Shown here in pieces: positions 7,385 through 13,946 of a DNA stretch of 64,000 bases. The stretch lies in contig CAWIFM010000003.1 in assembly GCA_963835525.1 (NCBI GenBank), positions 1,054,001 to 1,118,000 on the forward strand, in the 5' to 3' direction. The notes below the pieces were generated by a model. It was not told where the DNA came from, did no database searches, and saw only the letters and a program-made list of their open reading frames with translations. Position numbers and translations under genes: made by a program. This DNA is from DASSUW01 sp963835525 (lineage in GTDB: Bacteria > Actinomycetota > Thermoleophilia > Solirubrobacterales > Solirubrobacteraceae). The first letter of the stretch is position 1; the number at the start of each line of letters is the position of its first letter.

Positions 7385-9049
7385 CTACGGCGCCGCGACG
7401 CCTCCGGTGGCGGCGGCTGACGCATCGACGGCCGGCGCGGGCGCCTCGGCGACCGGCGCAGGTGCCTCGACTGCGACCTCTGCGGTCGGCGCCGGAGCCG
7501 GCGCTTCGGCGACCGGTGCCGGAGCGGGCGCTTCGGCGACCGGCGCGGGCGCGGGTGCCTCCGCGACCGGTGCAGGGGCAGGCGCCTCGGCGACGGGTGC
7601 AGGGGCAGGTGCCTCGGCGACGGGTGCCGGAGCGGGCGCTTCGGCGACCGGCGCGGGAGCCTCGGCGACCGGCGCGGGTGCCTCGGCGACGGGTGCAGGG
7701 GCAGGCGCTTCCGCAACGGGTGCCGGAGCGGGCGCTTCGGCGACCGGCGCGGCCTCGGCCGGCGGCGCGGCGGGCGCGACCTCGTCCACCGGCACGGCGG
7801 TCGTGGCGGTCGCCTCCGTCGTGGCGGCCGGCGCCTCTGCGCCGCCCGTGCCGCCGAACACCTCGGCCTGCTGCTCCGGCGTCGCGCCGCCGGTCCCGCC
7901 CTCGCCCTCGGGCATCGGCGCGGTGGTCGCCTCGGCGGAGGCGCCGGACACCGTGCGGCTGCCCTGCAGGTACGGGCTCGGATCCTCGGCCGCGCCGTTC
8001 TGGCGCACCTCGAAGTGCACGTGCGGCCCGGTGCAGCTGCCGGTGCAGCCGACCTCGCCGATCTTCTGGCCGGCCTTCACGTACTCGTTCACGGCCACGT
8101 CGCGCTCGGAGAGGTGGGCGTAGCACGTGGTCGTCTCGCCCGCGTGGCGGACGCAGATCATCTGGCCGTAGCCGCTCTCCTCGCCCGACACGCTCACGGT
8201 GCCGCACTCTGCGGCCCGCACCGTGGTGCCGGTCGGCGCCGCGATGTCGGTGCCGCTGTGGGCGTGGTCGCCGCGGTTCTCTCCGTACGAGCCGGTGACC
8301 GTGCCGTTGACGGGCGCGACGATGCGGCCGTCGGAGGTGCAGCCGTCGCCGGTGGCGACCGGCGCGGCCTCCGCCTCGACCGTCCCGCCGGTCTCGGGCG
8401 CAGGGGCGGGCTCGGACTCGGAGGTCTCGATCTCGTCGCGCAGCTCCACGCGATCCTCGAGGTCCGGTCCGCCGACGGAGTCCGGGACGTCGCTGCCGAA
8501 GACGACGTTCACCTTCTCGGCGGCGCCCGTGCTCGAAGAAGCCGACGCGTCCGCGTCGCCGTAGAACACGACCTTGGACCGGAAGATCTCGACCCACGTC
8601 TTGGCGTCGACGATCCCGGTGCCGGCCAGCCCGCTGTTGAGCTGGAACGTCTTCACGGCCCCCTCGGTCTGCGGTCCGAAGATCCCGTCGGCCGGGATCC
8701 GCAGCTGCGCCTGGACGGCGGCCACGGCCTCGCCGGTGTCGCCGTAGGACAGCAGCCAGGTCTTCTGCCCGCTGACGGCGGCCTTCTTGGCGACCTCGGT
8801 CTTCGTCACGCCCGGCCGCGCCGAGGACGCCGAGGCGGCGCCGGTCAGCGGGCTCAGGACCGGGGCGGCGAGGATGGCCGCGCCGGCGGCCAGGGTCGCG
8901 CCCTTCTGGCGCGGGGCGTTGCGGCGCGCATCGCGCTGGCGGATCCGGCGCCGGTGCGAGCGGTGAAGTGACCGCTGCCACAGCACGGCGGAGCCGAGAT
9001 CGCGCTCGGCTCGCGCATACGGATCAAGCTCGGATGGACGTGAGTCCAC
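7385..9049 (-). CDS. M23 family peptidoglycan peptidase with peptidoglycan-binding domain and Pro/Ala repeat tail
   Basis: A secreted cell-wall hydrolase of 554 residues. A basic N-terminus is followed by a hydrophobic stretch (about residues 50-70, GATLAAGAAILAAPVLSPLT), a peptidoglycan-binding domain (about 95-155, with GDTGEAVAAVQAQL and DGIFGPQTEGAVKTFQ), and an M23 metallopeptidase domain (about 245-350, with zinc motifs HSGTD and HVHFEV). The tail, about 431-537, consists of APAPVAEA units and probably spans the wall. GTG at 9049 was chosen because AAGGAAGGGAG lies about 10 bases upstream; an upstream ATG at 9235 would run through the riboswitch. The leader carries a c-di-AMP riboswitch, as for many actinobacterial wall hydrolases. 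Confidence 0.85.
   Translation of the reverse strand: MDSRPSELDPYARAERDLGSAVLWQRSLHRSHRRRIRQRDARRNAPRQKGATLAAGAAILAAPVLSPLTGAASASSARPGVTKTEVAKKAAVSGQKTWLLSYGDTGEAVAAVQAQLRIPADGIFGPQTEGAVKTFQLNSGLAGTGIVDAKTWVEIFRSKVVFYGDADASASSSTGAAEKVNVVFGSDVPDSVGGPDLEDRVELRDEIETSESEPAPAPETGGTVEAEAAPVATGDGCTSDGRIVAPVNGTVTGSYGENRGDHAHSGTDIAAPTGTTVRAAECGTVSVSGEESGYGQMICVRHAGETTTCYAHLSERDVAVNEYVKAGQKIGEVGCTGSCTGPHVHFEVRQNGAAEDPSPYLQGSRTVSGASAEATTAPMPEGEGGTGGATPEQQAEVFGGTGGAEAPAATTEATATTAVPVDEVAPAAPPAEAAPVAEAPAPAPVAEAPAPAPVAEAPAPVAEAPAPVAEAPAPAPVAEAPAPAPVAEAPAPAPVAEAPAPAPVAEAPAPAPVAEAPAPAPTAEVAVEAPAPVAEAPAPAVDASAAATGGVAAP
7437..7756 (-). repeat. Pro/Ala/Val repeat-coding array in the M23 gene
   Basis: Tandem 24-bp and 18-bp units encoding APAPVAEA and APVAEA, about a dozen copies, with nearly identical DNA between copies. 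Such arrays change length by slippage or recombination, so copy number is expected to vary between strains or assemblies. Confidence 0.85.
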
Positions 9050-9075
9050 GCTTGGTACTCCCTTCCTTCTCTCTC

Positions 9076-9210
9076 TTTGCCTCCGAGGTGAGCTGACGGG
9101 CTCGCGCGGAGAGATCGCGCTACGCCGTCCCCCGACGGCGATTCGCCCCTGCGACCGTGTTCGGCCGCTTTGGGTCCCCCGGCCCGCGCCCTCGAGGAGG
9201 GCGCGAGTTC
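9076..9210 (-). ncRNA. c-di-AMP riboswitch (ydaO/yuaA type)
   Basis: Read on the minus strand, the leader of the M23 gene contains the conserved blocks of the ydaO class in order: GCCGGGGGACCCAAAG, then GGGGCGAAUC, then CCGUCAGCUCACCUCGGAGGC, which closely matches the family 3' consensus. An additional hairpin GCGCCCUC/GAGGGCGC borders the 5' side. The aptamer ends about 30 bases before the GTG at 9049. In actinobacteria this class binds cyclic di-AMP and usually controls wall hydrolases and resuscitation factors, in line with the gene downstream. The exact 5' boundary is approximate. Confidence 0.85.
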
Positions 9211-9477
9211 GGCCTGACGGGACATAAGAATGCACGATCGGCCCGACAGTTGCGCTGTGACGTGCTCAAAGGTGCACGCGGGTGACCTGCGGACTCCCTC
9301 CCGCGCCGCGCGTGCGGACCGAGATCGACGCCGCCGCGCGGCCGTCCTCGTCCACCAGCCGGCGGCCGAATCGCGTCAGCGCCACGGTCACGCCGCCCGC
9401 CGAGGAGCAAGGTCCGAAGCACGACCTGGGGCCTAACCGAGCTTCAGCCGCGTCGATCCCTGCCGAATGCGAGGGAG

Positions 9478-11724
9478 ATGCGCGTCGTCGCGACCATCTT
9501 GCTCTGCCTCGTGTTCGCCGCGGACGCCCACGGCGCGACCGTCAGCGTCGACGGCTCGACCCTGCGGGTGACCGCCGCGCCCGGCGAGGCCAACCAGATC
9601 GCGATCTCTGCGCGCACCGGTGTGCTGTCGGTCCGCGACGCCGGGGCGCCGCTCACGGCGGGCGCCGGGTGCGTGACCGCCGGAGCGGCTGTCGACTGCG
9701 CGAGCTCGGGGATCCTCGGGCTGACGGCCGACCTCGGCGACGGCGACGACACGCTCGCCACCAGCAGCTCGCTGCCGCTGCTCACCACCGACGGCGACGG
9801 CACCGACCGCGTCACCGGCGGCAACGGCTCCGACATCTTCATCGCCTCGCCCGGCGCCGACCTCTACCAGGGCGCCGGCGGCACGGACGTCGTCTCGTAC
9901 GCGGCGCGCCAGGACCCCGTCGTCGTCGACCTGGCCGGCGGCGCCCAGGAAGACGGCTTCTCGTCGGTCGAGACCGTCATCGGCGGCACCGGCTCCGACC
10001 GGCTGACCGGCACCACCTCCGCCAACTCGCTGTACGGCGGCGCGGGCGACGACGTGCTCGACGGCCGCACCGGCGCCGACCGGCTCGAGGGCGGACCGGG
10101 CGCCGACACCGCCGACTACTCGGCCCGCACCAGCGCCGTGACCGCCGACCTCGACGGCAGCAACGACGACGGCACCTCGTTCGAGCGCGACCGCATCACG
10201 ACCGACGTCGAGCGCCTGGTCGGCGGCGCCGCCAACGACACGCTGACCGGCGACAACAACGCGAACGCGCTCGTCGGCGGCGCCGGCAACGACCGCCTCG
10301 ACGGCAACGGCGGCGACGACGCGTTCGACGCGGGCGCCGGCGACGACCGCGTCTGGGGCGACGCCGGCAGCGACACCTTCACGCTCGCCGCCGGCAAGGA
10401 CCAGGCCTGGGGCGGCGACGACGGCGACACGCTGGCGGGCGGCGACAACGAGGACACCCTCTCCGGCGAGCGCGGCGACGACCGCGTCTACGGCGAGGAG
10501 GGCAACGACACCCTCTCCGGCGGCGACGGCGCCGATGCGGTGTCCGGCGCGGGCGGCGACGACAACCTCAGGGGCGACGCCGGCAACGATGCGCTGGCCG
10601 GCGAGACCGGCAACGACGCGATCTCGGGCGACGCCGACGACGACACGCTCAACGGCGGCCCCGGCAGCGACACGCTTTCCGGCGGTGCCGGCGCCGACTC
10701 GCTCGCCGGCGAGGGCGAGGACGACGCGCTGCGCGGCGATGACGGCGCCGACCGGCTCAGTGGCGGCGACGGCGCGGACGGCCTCTCCGGCGGCATCGAC
10801 GACGACGTGCTCAGCGGCGGCTCCGGCGGCGACGACCTGAGCGGCGACGACGGCTGGGACACGGTCGACTACACCGGCCGCCCGGAGGCGCTCACGATCG
10901 ACATCGACGACCAGGCTGACGACGGCGCGGCCGGCGAGGGCGACAACGTGCGCGCCACGGCCGAGGCCGTGATCGGCGGCGCCGGCAGCGACAGGATCAC
11001 CGGCAGCCCCGCTTCCGACTACCTCTACGGCGAGGGCGGCAACGACCGCCTCGACGGCGGCGCCGCGGGCGACCGCCTGTACGGCGGCGCCGGCAGGGAC
11101 ACCGTCATCGGCGGCGCCGGCCCCGACTCACTCGACGGCGGCGACGGCGCCGACCGTCTCATCGCGCGCGACGGCAGCCGCGAGGCGGTCCGCTGCGGCA
11201 GCGCGCGCGACCGCGCGACCACCGACACCGTCGACATGCTCTTCGGCTGCGAGAAGCGCACCAGCGGCACGGCCAACTGGAGCAACCACGACCGTGCCAA
11301 GGCCGGCCGCGTGCGCGGCGTCCGCGCCCGCACCGGCGGCGGCCGCTTCGTCGACATCCCCGGCTTCCCCGGCGAGCGCATCGACCGCCGCCTGCTGGCC
11401 GACATCGCCTACCTCCAGCGCAAGTACAACGTCCACGTCTCCGACGGCTACGCACGCAGCGGCCACGCCAAGCACGGCGAGCACCCGATCGGCCTCGCGG
11501 TCGACATCGTCCCCGGCCCCGGCGGCTCGTGGAGTGACGTCGACCGCCTCGCCAAGTGGGCCGAGCCCCGCCAGAACCGCCCCCGCTCCCCGTTCCGCTG
11601 GGTCGGCTATACAGGCGACCGCAACCACGGCCGCGGAAACCACCTGCACCTGAGCTGGCAGCACAGCCCGACCAAGCGCGGCAAGCCCGCTCGCACGGTC
11701 TGGACGCTGTCCATCAAGCGCTAG
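9478..11724 (+). CDS. Secreted RTX (hemolysin-type Ca-binding) repeat protein with M15-like C-terminal domain
   Basis: A 748-residue exported protein. A short signal peptide (MRVVATILLCLVFAADAHGA) precedes a small N-terminal domain. Residues about 115-565 hold dozens of RTX nonapeptides of the type GGAGNDRLDG, which bind calcium in a parallel beta roll. The C-terminal 170 residues are distinct: SDGYARSGHAKHGEHPIGLAVDIVP (key residues H, H, D) and GNHLHLSW resemble the His/Asp/His zinc site of M15 D-Ala-D-Ala carboxypeptidases. The start has GAGGGAG just upstream. The stop overlaps the convergent yqgE by 3-4 bases. The C-terminal domain may act on peptidoglycan or merely bind it; enzyme activity is inference. 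Confidence 0.82.
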   Translation: MRVVATILLCLVFAADAHGATVSVDGSTLRVTAAPGEANQIAISARTGVLSVRDAGAPLTAGAGCVTAGAAVDCASSGILGLTADLGDGDDTLATSSSLPLLTTDGDGTDRVTGGNGSDIFIASPGADLYQGAGGTDVVSYAARQDPVVVDLAGGAQEDGFSSVETVIGGTGSDRLTGTTSANSLYGGAGDDVLDGRTGADRLEGGPGADTADYSARTSAVTADLDGSNDDGTSFERDRITTDVERLVGGAANDTLTGDNNANALVGGAGNDRLDGNGGDDAFDAGAGDDRVWGDAGSDTFTLAAGKDQAWGGDDGDTLAGGDNEDTLSGERGDDRVYGEEGNDTLSGGDGADAVSGAGGDDNLRGDAGNDALAGETGNDAISGDADDDTLNGGPGSDTLSGGAGADSLAGEGEDDALRGDDGADRLSGGDGADGLSGGIDDDVLSGGSGGDDLSGDDGWDTVDYTGRPEALTIDIDDQADDGAAGEGDNVRATAEAVIGGAGSDRITGSPASDYLYGEGGNDRLDGGAAGDRLYGGAGRDTVIGGAGPDSLDGGDGADRLIARDGSREAVRCGSARDRATTDTVDMLFGCEKRTSGTANWSNHDRAKAGRVRGVRARTGGGRFVDIPGFPGERIDRRLLADIAYLQRKYNVHVSDGYARSGHAKHGEHPIGLAVDIVPGPGGSWSDVDRLAKWAEPRQNRPRSPFRWVGYTGDRNHGRGNHLHLSWQHSPTKRGKPARTVWTLSIKR

Positions 11725-12278
11725 TTCATCGACGGGTCGAGCGGCATCGTCGACAGCAGTGCGTAGCGGCGGCCCTTGCGCCGCAGCACCGCCGCCCACA
11801 GCCCCTCGGCGTCCTCGGTGAAGATCTCCTCGCGCGTCGGCGGCTCGATGATCCAGGCCTCCTCCTCGAGCTCTCCCTCGAGCTGCCCCGGGCCCCAGCC
11901 GGCGTGGCCGGCGAACACCCGCGCGCGGCGGATGGCGCCTTCGAGCGCCTCCGGGTCGTCGGCGTCGGTCCCCACGAAGCCGAGGTCGCCGTCGACGAGC
12001 GCGCCCGCGACCTCCGGGCGCACGAACTCGGCCAGCACGATCACCGCGGTCTCGGCGACCGGCCCGCCGACGTAGACCTGCTCCTCGTCGCCGGTCAGCC
12101 ACGCGAGGTCCGGCACCGCCTCGATGACGCTCGAGGCGGCCGGGCGGTTGAGCACCAGCCCCATCGCCCCCTCCTCGGTGTGCTCGGCGATCAGGACGAC
12201 CGTGCGCACGAAGTTCGGGTCCAGCAGCGTGGGCGAAGCGAGCAGGAGCTTTCCGCGCAGCGACTCGTCCATACCCAT
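11721..12278 (-). CDS. yqgE: YqgE/AlgH family protein
   Basis: A 185-residue protein of the YqgE/AlgH (UPF0301) family. It shows the typical opening LRGKLLLASPTLLDPNFVRTVVLIAEHTEEGAMGLVLNRP (split motif: LLLASP, FxRTVV, GAMGLVLNRP), GGPV in the centre, and GHAGWGPGQLEGELEEEAW near the C-terminus. The family is widespread, soluble and of unsettled function, sometimes linked to regulation of exopolysaccharide genes. Length is normal. It is transcribed alone, from beside the large palindrome at 12289-12345, and its stop overlaps that of the RTX gene. Confidence 0.9.
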   Translation of the reverse strand: MGMDESLRGKLLLASPTLLDPNFVRTVVLIAEHTEEGAMGLVLNRPAASSVIEAVPDLAWLTGDEEQVYVGGPVAETAVIVLAEFVRPEVAGALVDGDLGFVGTDADDPEALEGAIRRARVFAGHAGWGPGQLEGELEEEAWIIEPPTREEIFTEDAEGLWAAVLRRKGRRYALLSTMPLDPSMN

Positions 12279-12288
12279 CCATTGTGGC

Positions 12289-12345
12289 GTAAGGGGGCCT
12301 GGCCCCCTTACTACCGCCGGTAATAAGGGGGCCAGGCCCCCTTAC
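12289..12345. repeat. Compound palindrome (two 21-23-bp palindromes around a central one)
   Basis: GTAAGGGGGCC-T-GGCCCCCTTAC (12289-12311) is followed by TACCG-C-CGGTA and then TAAGGGGGCC-A-GGCCCCCTTA (12324-12344). Each part is a palindrome and the whole 57-bp block is also an inverted repeat of itself, so it can fold as one long hairpin or as three. It lies between the divergent starts of yqgE and the moaD-like gene, where a terminator would not be expected. It may be a dispersed REP-like element. Confidence 0.75.
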
Positions 12346-12366
12346 GTGGGGAGTAGGGTTCGGAGC

Positions 12367-12615
12367 GTGCGCGTCCGCGTCCGTCTCGGGGCCGGTCTGA
12401 GCCGCTTCGCGGAGGCGCCGCTGCTGTCGATCGACCTCGCCGAGGGCGCCAGCGTGGACGACCTGCTCGCCGCGCTCGGCAGCGAGCAGCCGTCGCTCGA
12501 GCCCGCCCTGCGCTCGGTGCTGCCGGTGGTCGCCGGCACGCACGCCGAGCGTGAGCAGGAGCTGCATCCAGGCGACGAGGTCGCTCTGTTGATCCCCGTA
12601 GCAGGAGGAGCGTGA
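12367..12615 (+). CDS. MoaD/ThiS-like small beta-grasp protein
   Basis: An 82-residue protein with the beta-grasp pattern of MoaD/ThiS sulfur carriers: a basic first strand (VRVRVRLGAGLSRF), VDDLLAALG in the helix, DEVALLIPVAGGA at the end. The C-terminus is Gly-Gly-Ala rather than the exposed Gly-Gly that is adenylated in active carriers, so it would need removal of one residue or may not act as a carrier. Start is GTG at 12367. It lies three bases before the acetamidase-like gene and is surely co-transcribed with it. No MoaE, MoeB or ThiF partner lies in the window, so a molybdopterin or thiamin role is not indicated. Confidence 0.7.
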   Translation: MRVRVRLGAGLSRFAEAPLLSIDLAEGASVDDLLAALGSEQPSLEPALRSVLPVVAGTHAEREQELHPGDEVALLIPVAGGA

Positions 12616-12618
12616 GCC

Positions 12619-13935
12619 GTGGCCACCATCGAGACCCGCGCCGCCCGCCAGACCGTGTTCGTCGACACCTTCACCGACGGCACGCTGGGGCCTGACGTGC
12701 AGATGCTCGGGCCGGTCGCCGACGGCGGCCACATCGTCGTCAACACCACGCCGGGCTGCTGGGGTCCGATGATCACGCCGTCGATCCGCGGCGGCCACGA
12801 GGTCTGCACGCCGGTGGCGGTCGAGGGCGCCAAGGTCGGCGACGCGATCGCCATTCGCATCCGCGACATCGAGGTCACCTCGCTGGCCACCTCGTCGGGC
12901 AACGACCAGGCGATGGAGGGCCGGTTCAACGCCGACCCGTACTGCGCGCCGAAGTGCGCCGGGTGCGGCACAGAGTGGCCGGAGACGCGCGTCGAGGGCA
13001 CCGGCCCGGAGTCGATCCGCTGCGCCAACTGCGGTGCCGACGCCACCCCGTTCACCTTCACCAACGGCTACACGATCGCCTTCGACCCGACGCACACGGT
13101 CGGCGTCACGGTCGGCGAGCAGGCCGCCCAAGGCTTTGCCGACGACGCCGCGCGGATGGCTGCCCTGCCCGACAACTCGCGCCAGAACCCGATCCTGCTC
13201 TTCGCGCCGCACGACATCGTCGGCATGGCCACGCGCCTGCGCCCGTTCATGGGGCAGCTCGGCACCACGCCGTCGATGACGATGCCCGACTCCCACAACG
13301 CGGGCGACTTCGGCTCGTTCCTGATCGGCGCGCCGCACCGCTTCGCGATGACCGCGTCAGAGCTCGCGCAGCACAAGACCGACGGGCATATGGACATCGA
13401 CGCCGTGCGCCCGGGCGCGATCCTCGTGTGCCCGGTCAAGGTCGACGGCGGCGGCGTCTACCTGGGCGACATGCACGCGATGCAGGGCGACGGCGAGATC
13501 GCCGGCCACACGACCGACGTCTCCGGCACCGTCACGCTCGAGGTCGAGGTGATCAAGGGCCTGAACATCGACGGCCCGGTGCTGTTCCCGGTCGCCGAGG
13601 ACCTGCCCTTCCTCGCCCGTCCGCTGTCCGAGGAGGAGCGCATGCGCGCGCTCACCCTGGCCCGCCGGCATGGGGTCGAGCAGCTCGAGGAGACCGTCCC
13701 GGTCTCGGTGGTGGGCAGCGGCCCGGACCTCAACTCGGCGACCGACAACGGCCTGCAGCGCGCCGCCGAGCTACTCGGCATGAGCGTGCCCGAGGTCATG
13801 AACCGCGCGACGGTGACGGGAGCGATCGAGATCGGCCGCCACCCCGGCGTCGTCCACGTCACGTTCCGCGCGCCGGTCGACCGGCTCGACGCCCGCGGCC
13901 TGCTGAGCTACGCGCGCGAGCAGTACCCCGGCTAG
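12619..13935 (+). CDS. Acetamidase/formamidase family protein with inserted zinc ribbon
   Basis: A 438-residue soluble protein of the acetamidase/formamidase family, divergent from FmdA at 3284-4537. Family features include GGHIVVNTTPGCWGPM, the catalytic-region MTMPDSHNAGDFGSF, and YLGDMHAMQGDGEIAGHTTDVSG, equivalent to the GDLHFSQGDGE block of formamidase. Distinctive is an insertion at about residues 112-145 with Cys-x3-Cys-x2-Cys and a later Cys-x2-Cys (CAPKCAGC; CANC), a probable zinc ribbon. Start is GTG with AGGAGG upstream. Substrate is unknown. The tight coupling with a MoaD-like gene suggests an amide or thioamide reaction involving a small protein partner, but that is speculative. 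Confidence 0.82.
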   Translation: MATIETRAARQTVFVDTFTDGTLGPDVQMLGPVADGGHIVVNTTPGCWGPMITPSIRGGHEVCTPVAVEGAKVGDAIAIRIRDIEVTSLATSSGNDQAMEGRFNADPYCAPKCAGCGTEWPETRVEGTGPESIRCANCGADATPFTFTNGYTIAFDPTHTVGVTVGEQAAQGFADDAARMAALPDNSRQNPILLFAPHDIVGMATRLRPFMGQLGTTPSMTMPDSHNAGDFGSFLIGAPHRFAMTASELAQHKTDGHMDIDAVRPGAILVCPVKVDGGGVYLGDMHAMQGDGEIAGHTTDVSGTVTLEVEVIKGLNIDGPVLFPVAEDLPFLARPLSEEERMRALTLARRHGVEQLEETVPVSVVGSGPDLNSATDNGLQRAAELLGMSVPEVMNRATVTGAIEIGRHPGVVHVTFRAPVDRLDARGLLSYAREQYPG

Positions 13936-13946
13936 GCTGGCCCGCC

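Noticed and set aside
7437..7756. CRISPR-like array
   Set aside because: The regularity comes from protein-coding APAPVAEA units without unique spacers. No other array-like repeats or cas genes are present.
9050..9235. Extending the M23 peptidase to an ATG at 9235
   Set aside because: The extension runs through the conserved riboswitch sequence, and a strong Shine-Dalgarno precedes the GTG at 9049.
9230..9436. Short plus-strand frame between the riboswitch and the RTX gene
   Set aside because: Arg-rich, no ribosome binding site and no recognisable motif. The gap more probably holds the promoters of the two divergent genes.
12367..12615. Molybdopterin synthase small subunit (MoaD)
   Set aside because: The C-terminus ends Gly-Gly-Ala and no molybdenum cofactor genes are nearby, so only a MoaD/ThiS-like fold is claimed.
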